A DNA stretch of 64,000 nt, taken from assembly GCF_000218685.1 (NCBI RefSeq), contig NW_006763290.1, positions 1,634,315 through 1,698,314 on the forward strand, written 5' to 3'. This stretch comes from Serpula lacrymans var. lacrymans S7.9 (Eukaryota > Basidiomycota > Agaricomycetes > Boletales > Serpulaceae). The translations under genes and the position numbers were made by a program. Of this stretch, positions 53,017 to 64,000 are shown one piece after another. Within the stretch, counting starts at the first letter, position 1. Each line of letters starts with the position of its first letter. The notes under the pieces were generated by a model that was given only the letters and a program-made list of their open reading frames with translations, searched no databases and was not told the DNA's origin.

Positions 53017-55754
53017 TTAAATAAAATAAAAACTAAGTCTGACATAAATAAATGATATTGTACCTGATTTTAAAATACTCTCTGAGAATTCTTGGGTAGC
53101 TTTGTTACCATTCACATATCCCCTGAGGGAACATTCAATCTGAAAAGAAAATGGAATAAATAAATAATACAGACCACAGATTGAGGACATACAACTGCTG
53201 TGGTGATCGCAAGTAGATGACTGGAAAAACAAATGTACAAGTCCCAGGAAGGCTCGGATGTCATTGGACTTCGTGGGCACCAGCCAATCAAGTATGCATG
53301 CCACCTTGTTTTGGTCAGGCTTGATGCCTCTAGCTGAGATGTGATAGCCTAAAAAGTCTATTTTGGCGTTAAACAGTGACATCTTCTTTAAGGAGCAATA
53401 TAATAAGGCTTCTTGAAGGGTATTTAAAACCATGTCAACATTGACCATGTGTTCTTCTATTGTTTGCCACCAGATGATGATGTTGTCTAAATAGATGTGA
53501 CAGATCTTACCAATTAAATGACGGAATGCCATAGTCATACAACATTGATGTATGGCAGGAGCGTTGTAGACTTTCATGGGCATAACTGTCCACTCATACA
53601 GACCAAAAGAAGTATGGATGGCCAAGAACTTATTTTCATTGGGATGTGCCTTGGTCTGGAAGAACAAATTTGTCATATCCATTTTACCAAATATTTTACC
53701 CTTCACACAGTCACTGAGAATGTCTTCAATCCTTGGGAAAGGATGGTTATCCAGGACTGTGTTAACATTAAGATGACAGAAATAATTGACCCAGCAAGGT
53801 AGGACCATTGGATTGGACTTGGGAATAATAAAGGCAGGGAAGGAGTGCACACTATTTGAATATTGTAGTTGGCCGCTTTGAAGATGTGAATCTAATAGCT
53901 TCTTCCATGCATCACAATACTTTGTGTGGCAGCCATAAGAATGGGTTTGTATGACTTTATTGGGATCTTTAAGAGAGATTTGGAACAGGATATCAGAAGG
54001 CAAGGAGTCGTTATGATGAATATCCGGTGGGAGTCTGTCTGCAAACTGGTTTTTGAAGGAGGAGTTTAAGCGGCATAGTTCTTGTTTATATGCTATCACA
54101 TTGATTCTTTGTGGTACAGCTGCCACTAGGTGATAATCTGCACGTTGCTGAGGACCTATTTGCATGCATTGTTTGCGGGTGGGAAGTACAACATTAAGTT
54201 GGGTAACCCAGTATTTTTTATGATCAGCTAAAGTGAAGTCATTGGGTATTCCAGAGGAAGAAGAGGAAACAATAGTAATGGGATTGATCAAGTCATATCC
54301 AGAGTCTTTGGCAATAACAGTGCGTAATTTGTGATCTAACACAATTTTGTTGTGTTGAAGGAAAGGGGTGCCTAACAAAAGAGGGGTACAGAGATTTGGC
54401 ACAATAATTGCGCATATTGTGCGAGAATTCCAAGAACAATCAAGAGAAGAACAAGAGAGATGGACATAATGAGTCAAAACAAAATCAGAATGGTCTCCTT
54501 TAGAGACAGGTACTTTGAACACTTCTTATGCAGTTTGTGGATACAAAGACCAAGTTGTTGAACAAGCATGCAAACCATGGTCAATAAGTGCTCCAACAGG
54601 AAGCGCAGCAGATAAAAGAGGCCCATCAAGTAGGCATAACCAAGTAAAGTGGGGGACACAAAATGGTGCAATGCACTTATCTGCAGAATTGGAGCCATTG
54701 CCTAGGACAGAGGAAGGCATACCTACTGCAACAGAGTCCAGTACGGCAGCCACAGGCGTTGTTTTTGTCTTCATGGTGTTGGGTTCTGTGATCAGTTTGT
54801 AACCTTTGCCACTGGGAAAGCCGTTCAGGCAGTCAGGTGACTTGTGATCAACATTGAGCTTGTGGTATTTTAAACAGCTGGAGTGCTTGGATAATACTTC
54901 TCTTTCCGCAGGGGTTAGAGGCGGTAATCAAATAAAAGGGGTATTGGTCTTGTTATTGAAGTGTTTACGTTCAGTGCTTTTAGTGTCTTTTGCAGTTTAA
55001 GCGGCTTTTTCTGCACGGATAGCTGTGTCCATGGCTTCTTGTTGGCATGCAAGAGCTATAAGTCTTTTATCATTGAGTTGTTTGACAGTGTCAATCCATT
55101 TGGCTAAGTCTTTCTCGTCGTTGATCTTATCATGGCAACAGTCAAGGGTGAGATTGTCCAGCATGTTGGCCTCAAGCTGGTGCTTGAGCAGGACATTGGA
55201 TAAGTGTGAGGTTGTATTGCAAAGAAGAAAATTCTGGAATTGGCATTCTATTGCCCACTCAAAAAAGGGACACCAGCCCTGGGTGGAATTTAGAATTCTC
55301 TTCCTAACAATGGCGGTCCAGTCTGCCGGCAACCAGTTTGACCTAAGTTCTGCAATGTATTTGTTGAAAGATAAACTAACAATGCAGGCTTGATCAGTTA
55401 AATACCAGTCTTGATGCAAACATCTTGCATTCCCCAGGCAACCTTTTTGACTTGTTCATCATTGGGAACAGCCTTGTGCATGAAGTATTGACAACACACC
55501 ATATCCCATGCACAAGCAGCCTCCAGTGTCAGTTCTCCAGCAGTCATTATTGATGATTTATTGCCAGAGGCTTGTTCAACACAACACTTCTTTGACAAGG
55601 AATTCATAATAGAGTGTGTTTGGGGATGTTCATCTGATGATGAGTATTGTGATGATGATTCAGATTGGATTTGGTGATGTGAAGTAATGTGATGGTATGT
55701 AGCACTGTGGTGGTGGGAACAGCTATGTGTTGCAGAAAACACCGGTTTTGACAA
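53017..55754 (-). pseudogene. Ty3/Gypsy gag-pol remnant
   Basis: Minus-strand order: gag-like frames (55754-54997, with LNSTQGWCPFFEWAIECQFQ), a zinc knuckle read as CLKYHKLNVDHKSPDC near 54880-54830, a protease region ending LPVGALIDHGLHA (about 54600), then a 501-codon frame (54522-53017) with the reverse transcriptase: SFPAFIIPKSNPMVLPCWVN, NTVLDNHPFPRIEDILSD, GKMDMTNLFFQ and HIYLDNIIIWW, then FLGYHISARGIKPDQNKV. Losses: second Cys of the knuckle is Tyr, the protease D-S/T-G is DHG, and the polymerase motif is YLDN instead of YxDD. RNase H, integrase and LTRs are missing. Order PR-RT with LGTPFL and FLGY places it in Gypsy. Confidence 0.88.
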
Positions 55755-56069
55755 TAATTGTGACAGTTTGGCAAACAGGGATGTAACAGTGTGATAGGGG
55801 TTTGGTTGTTATTATGCGACAATTGAACTTTCAAAAAAAGTGGAAGCCACTGTGGGGTGGAACACTAAGATGATTGAACAGAACAGAAAGTAGACGGGAG
55901 CATGTATAACAAGGGGGAAAACCAGCAATAACTACATGTTATCAAACAACAGGGGCTTAAGTACTACTCAGTACAAACAATGTATCTACATCAGCAATGA
56001 CATATAAACAAAGAAGAGTGTCCAATGAGCATTGAGCAATTGTAGTAAGCCTACATAGGCTTACACCAA

Positions 56070-56276
56070 GCAGCTATTGTGCTCCTTGGAGTCATTATAC
56101 CTTAGCAAGTAGCACCTCTGTCTATGAGTAGTAGGGGAATTAGTATAGGAATACCTCAGTCATTTCTATAGCCTCTCAGACAGTGGCTGAGGTATGTTAC
56201 ATTACATTCTATAGAGATTACTTGAAACTGACATCTATTGTAGTTTGGGCATCCTGCCCTTTCACTTAGTTTTATC
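56070..56276 (+). repeat. Partial Copia LTR
   Basis: Matches the Copia LTR from AAGCAGCTATTG through TAGCAAGTAGCACCTCTG, the TATAGCCTCTCAGACAGTGG repeat and GTATGTTACATTACATT to CACTTAGTTTTATC. The left end and one internal segment are missing, and the second copy of the internal repeat is replaced by GGGCATCCTGCCC. Confidence 0.8.
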
Positions 56277-56687
56277 AAAAGGTTAAGCCTAAATCCAGCA
56301 AAGCCCCAACTTTACCTATGACAAGTAAATATTGAACAAAATTGTAATGCATGTAATCAAAGTTGTAATTGGTGTTGCATACATGATTATGAATTTGGGA
56401 CCTTATATATTTTTTGAATAATGTGGGAACACAAATCAATACTCACAATCAAGTATATGTATTGTGTCTTATCTAGATGTGTGGTATACATGTGTGTGAC
56501 AATTTCTATGCTGAATGTATTTCCTATAAACATCTGAATATCTAGTAATGATGCGGGAATATCTGAGAATGAGAACAGCAAAATTTTAATAGCAAAATAA
56601 TACAATGTACAAACAAGATATACAGTATAACATATATATGGAACATGATAACTACTACCTAAATTCTACAGCAGTATACAATGTCAT

Positions 56688-56965
56688 TCAATCATCTAGA
56701 AGAGGTGAGGGGAGAAGAGAAAAAGAGGGCAGCACATCTGAAAAATTCAAACCAGATGCGTTCAAATACATCATCCTTACTATTTGTTGCCAATTTTTCT
56801 CCCTCATCTGATTCTGAACATTTGGGAACTCGGGACTTAATGCTACAAAATCAATCCAGAAGGCATGGTGACCCCACATTAAATGCTGAGATTTGGCGGT
56901 TAGCCTTACAAGCCAGTGCTGGATTTCATTGGAAAGTTCTAACCAGTTATGCAGGCATAATTAGT
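56688..56965 (-). pseudogene. Relic of the unrecognised partner family, copy 3
   Basis: Minus-strand translation about 56965-56820 reads LHNWLELSNEIQHWLVRLTA then MWGHHAFWIDFVALSPEFP. This aligns with CWIxLxxKIQxWLLxxVV and WGREaFWmxxxAAYxxFP of the copies at 19360 and 28360. The Arg-Glu of WGRE is replaced by HH. Upstream parts are missing. Confidence 0.55.
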
Positions 56966-57017
56966 TGAAGGTGCAAGGAGTACAAGGAAAAAAATGGAGA
57001 CGTTGTCTTGAGAAAAA

Positions 57018-57419
57018 TGTTACAACAGTATTTTTGGCATCTAATTTCACTTTTATTTTTGGACTTTAACTCTTGAAAGTCATGTGACTAGTCATGTGAT
57101 ACATCACCTGACCAATGTCTAGACTCAACACATGATTTGTCACATGCTATGACATCAGACACTTTACTTACTCAGCAGTGACACTATATATAATATGATG
57201 GAACACTATGGAACATTTACCTTAATTTGTATTAACTGTACAATACCACATGTATTTTAGTATATACACTCTTGTAATAGATAAAGACTCTTCAGTAAAT
57301 CCTCCGGTTGTTTACCCATAACTAACTTAGTCCTGTTATAAGGGAGTTGATCCACTCCTTCCCTCACCCTCTCTGCTTGATGTAGTTGTGCGCCAGAGTA
57401 TAAAGTTTTGGTTGTTACA
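57018..57419 (-). repeat. Solo LTR, diverged TGTAACA subfamily, copy 2
   Basis: 402 bp, TGTTACAACAG to TTGGTTGTTACA on the plus strand. Same subfamily as 35847-36248, sharing GTCATGTGACTAGTCATGTG, ATCACCTGACCAATGTCTAG and ACTGTACAATACCACATGTA. Flanks (AAAAA and TTGTG) do not match, so the target duplication is lost. Confidence 0.82.
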
Positions 57420-57779
57420 TTGTGTTGGTTATTTCACTTAGGTTTGCTTGCATAGTTTTTGTTGCAACACATGAGCAGTGCAGTACATCACCATCCTGGC
57501 AAGATGACACATTGACATTTTGGGATGAAGTTGGCCCCGTTAGGCCTGGACATACCTGGAGTATGTAGGAATGTCTGTACAATACCAAAACGTCAAATCA
57601 TACAATGTCAAAAGATATATATAGTCTAAAATGTCTCAATAATATATCCTAACAAGGTTTTCTGAGGAATTCTGGTTGTCAACAGCACAAGTCTCTCTAT
57701 AATGTCCCCAGTTCATGTTTCAGTAGTATTCCTTCTGCTCAATAGTGTCTTAACAGTAGCTTAATATTCAATAGATAGG

Positions 57780-58754
57780 CCTATGTAGAATTATTAAAAA
57801 TGGACTTGAAGACTCTGTGTGATAAGTGTAGTGAGCAATGAGGATGAACAAGTAAATACATATTTGTGAATCTTGTGAGTGTCTTCACTAAAGGCCTCAA
57901 AGTATGAGAAAGTCTAATATTCAAAAGAAAGAAAAAACTGTGATGCACCAAGAATGCAAACCTCACTACCATTTCAATTAATGGTGAGACCTGTACCATA
58001 AAATCAAGTTTCAGTATCTTATGGGATAGTGCAAGGATGTTGAGTGCTGCAACATTCTTGTTGTTGTCTGTAGGATCTTCTTTTCCAATTGAGTTTGTGA
58101 TCTGATTAACCAACATAATATGAGGTAATCTTTCATGCACTTTGCAATTAACTTGCACTTGATGTTGTAGCTAGGTATTGTTTCTCAACTTTATCCTGCA
58201 GGTCATTTTGAGTACTGAATCTCAAAGGATGAGGGATGAATTCTTCACCATTAATAATCTATCTAGCCCATTGTTCTTCTTGTAGTCACTTAAAGTTGGG
58301 CAGATGATTGTTGTGAATAGGTTTTTGTCAATATACAACACCAAACAAAAGAGGAGTAAAACAAGCTCACCTGCATGCTGTCAGGTATTGTGAAGGCAAC
58401 ACCCAGGGGTTGGAGTTTATCTTGACATTCCAGCACTTTGTAGATTTGAGCTGCAAGTGCAATCTGCCACTTGGCAGGGGAAAAGTGTGCAAATGCAAGC
58501 ATCTGTAAATAGCCTGCAGGTTTTAGTTGAACATTTCAAATGACTTCTTCTGCAAACTGAGTCAGGTCTTCAGCAAGTCGCTTTTGAGCAGAGCTTAAAG
58601 TGAAAGTTTCAGTAATTAGGTTGGGGCAAGGGCTTATATTTTCCTGGTTTGGGGATTCAGGTGGTATGGAGGTTAGGCTTGTGAAAGGGGTTAGTGAGCA
58701 TGGAATGGCAACATAAGAACTGGGAATATTGTATTCATCAGCACAGTTGGCCAT
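57780..58754 (-). pseudogene. Unrecognised minus-strand gene remnant
   Basis: ATG at 58754 opens MANCADEYNIPSSYVAIPCS with a Ser/Pro-rich middle and AQKRLAEDLTQFAEEVI before a stop. Further minus-strand blocks follow: AKWQIALAAQIYKVLECQDK (58480-58380) and HERLPHIMLVNQITNSIGKE (58140-58080) with LNILALSHKILKLD. The layout of a short N-terminal exon and helical later exons looks like a gene, but no family is recognised and stops lie between the pieces. Confidence 0.35.
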
Positions 58755-59224
58755 GGATAAAAAGAAATTGAAAAGAAATGGGTGAAAAAAAAATAATTAA
58801 AGACAGCATAAAAAGGAAAATAAAGTGGAAATAAGAGGCACAAACCGGATAGAATACTTTTAGTGTGGCAGTGCACCACAGGTTAGAGATCTGGGTGCCA
58901 GCAGCTGGGGTGAAAAACCAATTTGGATTTAATCACTTAATGCCTGTAGTGAGAGGTCAAGACGTCACAGGAGGTATGAATCAAAAGCACAAACACTCAC
59001 CAATACAATGACTCCAAAAACCCTTTTTATATTAACTCTGGGTGTTATTCATGAAGCATACCATCAAATGGCTTGAGTATTACATTTAGCTTTGGTGGAA
59101 TTATAAATAGTACATACTCTTGGCTATAAAATTGCTCAATGGGTCATGTGATATGGTTCACATGCTATGGAGAGATGGTCAATTTAAAACAGCAACACCA
59201 TGGAAATGGTTTTTTCACTTTTGA

Positions 59225-59640
59225 ATTGATAAGGGTATTTGGGTATTATCAGTACTGGCATAGCCTCCTTTTGCCCTAAGCACTGCCTGAATCTTTCTAG
59301 GCATGCTTAAATCAATTTCTGACAATTCTCAAGTGGTATCTTCTTCCACTCTACTTGAGCCCTTTCCCAAAAATTATGAATCCCATTGGGGGGATTTTCA
59401 CACCTTGCAAGCCTCCTCTTGAGGCAACCTTAGAGATATTCAATAGGGTTTAGGTCAGAAAACTGTGCAGGCCAAACTATAGTGTTGAATGCTTGCTCCT
59501 CTAGCCAGTCTTTGACCTTCCTGCAGGTGTGCTTGGGGTCATTGTCCTGCTAAAAGGTGGTGTTAGCAGGATTGAGACCATAATATGTTGAGGTAGATAA
59601 GAGTATGACCATGAACTATGACCATCAAACTCTATTCCAC
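59225..59640 (-). pseudogene. Tc1/mariner transposase, C-terminal half
   Basis: Reads YYGLNPANTTF, a stop, then QDNDPKHTCRKVKDWLEEQA, FNTIVWPAQFSDLNPIEYL, a stop, LKRRLARCENPPNG and HNFWERAQVEWKKIPLENCQ. QDNDPKHT holds the second catalytic aspartate, and WPAQSPDLNPIE is the classical Tc1 motif (one change, F for S). Two in-frame stops. Confidence 0.88.
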
Positions 59641-59939
59641 TTTACATGTGTTCTTTCTTGAGGTATGTGAAACTCCTTCCCAATTTGGATTTTAGACTTT
59701 GGACTTTGTTCAACTCGTACTTAGCATTCCACTTATTACTATTTTGACCTCAGTCTCTATTTACAAGACTGAGGTAAGATTAATACTATCATACCTAGAG
59801 ATACACCATACTAATTATACCATTAATTTTTCTTTTCATTCACTAAGTATATATCTCTCTTAATAACACAGTCTCTATTTACAAGACTGCATCTTTCTTT
59901 TCATCTTTTTTTTCATTCACTATAAATAATTACATCTCC

Positions 59940-60830
59940 TATAAAGCTCGGCTTGGTAATCGCCCTTGCAATATTGTCCCGCCTTTCATTTGCAAGTATG
60001 TGGCCTGCCTCGGTTGGCATACCGACTGTCAGCAATGTTTCCATAGTTCGTGTTGGGAAGAGGTTCAAGGATGTCAGAATTGGGCTTGCTGATGTTGGCT
60101 GGGTCGTGCATCTAAATAAAGTTGTGGATCAGGCAGACTGCTGGAGGAATCATGGCTTGGATGCCTATATTGAATTCTGGGGCAACTTTGAGTATCATGA
60201 CACAGTTTAAGGTATTCCTGTGGACCTTGAGGCCTGTAATAGATCAGAACAGCCCACTCCAAAGCTTTGCATTACTTACCAAAGATTACCCCATGCATAT
60301 TTAGTCAAATGATATTGAGTATTCCGGTATGATACCAGCAGATGGTTGCAAGATGGGAAGCCTGCATCAACGAGGTAGTAATGGCCAGGGGGGATATACA
60401 AATTGTGAGTCTGAGTATCCTGGAATAAAGTTGTATCAGAAACCAAGCCCTCTCACCTGCTAAGGACAAAGGTCAACTTCATATCAAAGTCACAGCATAA
60501 TAGACAATTCTGCAAGACCCCACCCTTGTGATTGCGGGAAGTGTCTTGCCCACTAGCTGATGGAATACATGCAATGTGAGTCCCATTAGTTGCATCTAAC
60601 AGTTGCATCTAACATGCCCTCAAAATGGTGGAGCTTGGGGTTATTGGCAATCACAGTGGGTGCTGGTGAATTGGTGTCCAGGAGATGTAGGTAGGCCATA
60701 TATATATGTATCAGCTTAGGTGAACTCTTCTAACATTCATTTGAAGTATCTGTGTAAAATTTAGTAAGGAGCCGCAGATAAAGATAAATACACTTACTTT
60801 GAGATAGCATCATTTGATTATTGGAAATGC
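59940..60830 (-). pseudogene. PIF/Harbinger-like transposase remnant
   Basis: Minus-strand translation: LDATNGTHIACIPSASGQ, NHKGGVLQNCLLCCDFDMKL, TFVLSRWEGLVSDTTLFQDT, LYIPPGHYYLVDAGFPSCNH and YRNTQYHLTKYAW (about 60640-60270), then after a stop SASPILTSLNLFPTRTMETL toward 59960. D-G-x-H-I, the R-N-x-K-G segment, DFD, WEG..SD and YYL.DAGY are the conserved DDE blocks of fungal Harbinger transposases. The first Asp (LDATNGTH, canonical D-G-x-H) is shifted by an extra residue. Sequence 61150-60830 shows no further match. Confidence 0.8.
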
Positions 60831-61430
60831 TCACCAAAATGTCATGTAGATAGCCCTGTTACACAGGCATGTAAGAAGATGGCAAACTGGTCTTTGATCC
60901 AAATGTGCTTTTAATTGTTGTAGCTGTGCACTTGGAGAAGATCAATAAGCTTTGCAAATATTTCCTGTCACATGCCAAGCTAGGTCCTGATTCTATCTGG
61001 ATGCCCATCTATCAGCTCCCAAACCCATGTGTATCCCGTCAAGATGAAGGTATGGTACAGAACAGGAGGCAATTTATTAGCATAATCATCATTGATAAGG
61101 GTGGCAGATTAAGTGATAGTGCCGAGGATGATGGATATCAGCTTGGATACCTGTGTCCTGATATCTTTTTACCGCTGTGCATGCAGGAGAGTACAGTATT
61201 GATTAGAGGTAATCTTGGCCCTTTCCACCTTTGCCAGCTGATCTCTTCCCTCTCCATCCACTTGATTGCCTTGATAAGCTCGTTCTGCGCACATTTGTAG
61301 ACGGCTAGTTATGATGGGTACAATAGTTCTATCCTTCCATTTTACTCTCAGTTTGAACTGTGTTTGGGGAAAATTTGGCTTGAGAAAAAAGATCAGAAAA
61401 ACCATGAAAAAATTGTTCCCAAACAGGCCC

Positions 61431-61711
61431 TCATCCTTGTGGGCATAGGCAAAATCCCAACAAACTTTGTGATCCCTAGTAGAGAGAAGTTTGGACTTCA
61501 CCACAGTCTTCATACCAGATTTTTTCAAATGAAGACAAACAGTGTTAGGAGAGAGAGGCTGGTTGATGATTTTGGTAAGGGCTTTGGTCACTTTGACAGT
61601 ATTGTCAACTTTGTCAGAGGTAATAAGATGTTGGGCATGACAAATGTTAATAGGGGAAAGCTTGAAAGGACAACCTATTAAGAACAAAGCTTGAAGGAAG
61701 TGTCTAGCCAC
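61431..61711 (-). pseudogene. Tc1/mariner transposase, N-terminal half
   Basis: Reads HAQHLITSDKVDNTVKVTKA, LSPNTVCLHLKKSGMKTVVK, SKLLSTRDHKVCWDFAYAHK-D, that is the helix-turn-helix DNA-binding part and the start of the catalytic part of Tc1-type transposases. It stops at 61431, where GGGCCTGTTTGGGAACAA begins on the minus strand. The first catalytic Asp block (W-S-D-E) is absent, so at least 100 residues were lost or displaced. Confidence 0.85.
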
Positions 61712-62514
61712 TTGCTGAGAGCAATCAGGGACTGGAACTAGAGTCCAATGTGAGTAACTGTATTATTAGAGAGTATGACAGGTATACAGTACCTAGAGTC
61801 CAATGTGAGTAACTAGAGAATAGGAAGCATTGGACTCTGCAGTACTGTCCAAAGTTTTGTAAACAAAGGTAAACAAAGCAGCCACAAAGGCGAAATAATA
61901 GAGAACACAATCAATAGTGAATGATAGAAGAATAGATAGAGAAAGGAATGAAAATATATAGTTAGCACAAAGGTGCAGAATCACCAAAACTAACACAACC
62001 TCCAATAGCTTTAGGTAGGGCAGAACACTCTTTGGAGTGAAGTTTAGATATAGTAGAATAGAAGGGCTACTATCAGTTTGCTTGGCAATGGCTTACCAGA
62101 GTAGCCAGCATCAAGCAATGAAAAAATAGAGCTTTTTTGAGTAAGAGAGAGGATTCTGACCATAATCATAGTTGAGAATCAAGAAGTGTGTGAACTTTTT
62201 GAAACTCAGACATATTATTTGTATATATATCTTTGTTTGTACCAACAAATAAAGGCAAATATTCAATATTTGAACCAAAATTCCAGTCATCAGTTCAACA
62301 ATGAAAAAACCCTTTCCATAGTGTTGCTGTTTTAAAGTGACCATATCTCTAAAGCATGTGAACCACATTACATGACCTATTAGGCAATTTTATAGCCAGT
62401 GGTATGTACTGTTTATAATCCCACCAAAGCTAGGTGTAGTACTCAAGCCATTTGATGGTATGCTTCATGATGACATTTAGAGTTAACATGGAAAGGGTTT
62501 TTGGAGTCACTGTA

Positions 62515-64000
62515 CTAACACACACATCATCAAGGTTTTAGTGATATTCTCTCCAAGGCAAATGAACCACAGAAGGTTCAATGTTGGGACTATGGGCACG
62601 TACTTAAAAAAACACAAGTATATCCCACCTTAGCAAATCAAAAGCTTACCTCAAGGCTATGACACGAGCCCATCCTCTACAACCTGTGGCATTAGCTCCT
62701 GCAGCTAGTGGAGCCCATCAGACTCAGGTCAACTGAGTTTGCAGTCTTATCAATAGTTGAAGATTTTTTTTGATGTGTTGAGTTCTGATGAAGATCTTTA
62801 TCCAATGGTTGGTGTTGGGAGAGGCATTTGAAATCCCTTTGAACAGATTACCTTTGGAGCAAGGGTTGATGATAATACAACAGAAGTAGATTATGTCCAA
62901 CTTGAGCAAGAAGAAATCTAATATATATATCCTACACTGTAATGTTCCCTTTTTCAGCATTATACCATTTTTGCTAGTGGTTCGCTTCAAGGACCCTTGC
63001 TTGTGATATAAGCATGTAGGAGAACTGTGCTATTAAAAGCTCTATGCTTTGATACTCCACAGCACCATGTGGAATCCTTGTATTAGATGCTAGGAGTACG
63101 GAATAGAAAAATCAAACTGTCATTTCAAATATTAAGCTCTTAAAACCATAAAGCAAACTGACCATTTTAAAGTCTAAAAAACACAAATAGAATAGGTGGA
63201 AGCCTATAGATATATTGTGGAGAAATCAGGAGTATAAGGCAGATATGTAATACTTAAGTGTTAACAGTAAACCTCTAGTAAGCCTCATGTTCCTCTTGCT
63301 GAAACCCCACTTCTGTGAAGAAGCCTTGGGTTACCCGCTCCTCTGCGAAGAAGCAGTTGATTCCTCAAGGTTTTTGTAGCTTATTGATATATCAGATAAC
63401 ATCTCCTGACTTCCTAGAGAGAAATCAGCATCAGTTAGGCTTCAGAGAAGAGAGATAGCTTACTCCCCTACTTTGAAGGCCCTTGAATATTTGGTCTCAA
63501 GTAGAGCAAACATTGGTTAGCTTAGTAACAGAAATATGTATGTTAATCAATTAAATGAAGGGTGTTCCTCACACCCATTATGCCCATCTATCCATGTATC
63601 TCCTGAACAGATTATAGCTAAATCTCCACTCCTTAAACCTACAATTAGGTCTTGCTCTAATAACACAAGCTCAGCGCCTTGAAAGGAACCAATAGAAAGG
63701 ATCAAGCAAATATTGCTATCACCAACATCATGATGAGCTTCTGTGCAAACATTAATAATGACTACCCAGGATAACCAAGGAGAAACAGGTGATCCTGGCT
63801 ATCCTGGCAAAATATCTATCACTTTTGCCAATGTTGCATATTCATCAGGAAGGGATTTCTTAACCTAATAACCATAATTTTAGATGGTTGAAATTACAGA
63901 GTAAAATAAACTTACTAATACTTCTATCCATGACAAAACTCCTGAAAATGCCTTTCGAAGGTTGTTATAAAGACTAGGCAATTTCTGTATATCTTCTGAT
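62515..64000. other. Right end of window, nothing recognised
   Basis: No coding family recognised. Frames are short and A/T-rich. A short direct repeat (TGTGAAGAAGC and TGCGAAGAAGC near 63313 and 63342) is present. The sequence could be the start of another decayed element continuing beyond the window. Confidence 0.45.

Larger units (their letters stand above)
59006..62512 (-). mobile_element. Tc1/mariner element with long inverted ends, nested insertion
   Basis: Inverted ends of about 210 bp (59006-59220 and about 62300-62512) both begin CA.TGACTCCAAAAACCC and pair over their length (for example CATCAAATGGCTTGAGTA). TA lies directly outside at 59004-59005 and 62513-62514, the target site of Tc1/mariner elements. 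Inside, the two halves of one transposase lie at 61711-61431 and about 59640-59225 on the minus strand. Total length is 3507 bp, far longer than a normal element, because of a Harbinger-like insert. Confidence 0.88.

Noticed and set aside
53518..53802. Plus-strand frames inside the Gypsy region
   Set aside because: Antisense shadows of the reverse transcriptase frame.
59760..59900. CAGTCTCTATTTACAAGACTG found twice as possible terminal repeats of a small element
   Set aside because: The two copies are in direct orientation 110 bp apart with no target duplication; too little to call an element.
1..64000. CRISPR arrays, operons, ribosome-binding sites
   Set aside because: Introns, LTR retrotransposons and eukaryotic genes show a nuclear fungal sequence; no spaced identical repeats of CRISPR type were seen.

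Overview
The window is a transposon-rich piece of a filamentous fungal genome, most likely an Agaricomycete (Basidiomycota). Three intact-looking nuclear genes carry many 48-78 bp GT-AG introns: a forkhead transcription factor (29891-31214, +), 6-phosphogluconate dehydrogenase (41237-43240, +) and a Rac GTPase (50171-51145, -). Nearly everything else is mobile DNA or dispersed multicopy genes of kinds that I know from Agaricomycete genomes: KDZ-like and Plavaka-like transposase remnants, a TET/JBP-like dioxygenase, Copia, Gypsy, Tc1/mariner and Harbinger remnants, solo LTRs and a tRNA-derived SINE. Assignment below class level is not supported by what I can see.

Layout. 1-2708: fragment of a dispersed protein family and solo or partial LTRs of one family whose ends read TGTAACA/TGTTACA. 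2709-8022: a full-length but broken Ty1/Copia element with two 342-bp LTRs, joined on its right to a piece of a Plavaka-like ORF. 8023-18700: mostly decayed sequence with remnants of three coding regions and several repeat oddities. 18700-29230: two copies of an unrecognised divergent gene pair (a short finger protein on the minus strand and a partner of roughly 250-300 residues on the plus strand). Between them lie two minus-strand transposon-associated genes and a tRNA-like sequence. One copy of the pair is interrupted by a SINE with a 7-bp target duplication. 29891-31214: forkhead gene. 32300-39800: a decayed KDZ-like ORF, another dispersed-family ORF, three solo LTRs with perfect 5-bp target duplications, and a decayed Plavaka-like ORF. 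41237-43240: GND1. 44800-46868: a TET/JBP-like gene cut by a solo LTR. 47900-48880: second Plavaka-like remnant. 50171-51145: RAC1. 51400-52700: two low-complexity islands. 53000-55760: decayed Gypsy gag-pol. 56070-57420: LTR fragments and a third relic of the unrecognised partner family. 59006-62512: a Tc1/mariner element with roughly 210-bp inverted ends and TA target duplication, whose transposase is split by a Harbinger-like insert. 62513-64000: nothing recognised.

The three cellular genes act independently: pentose phosphate NADPH supply, polarity signalling, and transcription. The best candidate for something undescribed is the divergent finger/partner module, present in two alignable copies with shared intron positions plus one relic. 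Also notable are the LTR-interrupted TET/JBP-like gene and, within the Copia LTR, four 10-bp palindromes spaced 20-21 bp apart plus an intron-like segment. All assignments are from reading the sequence; no database search was run.
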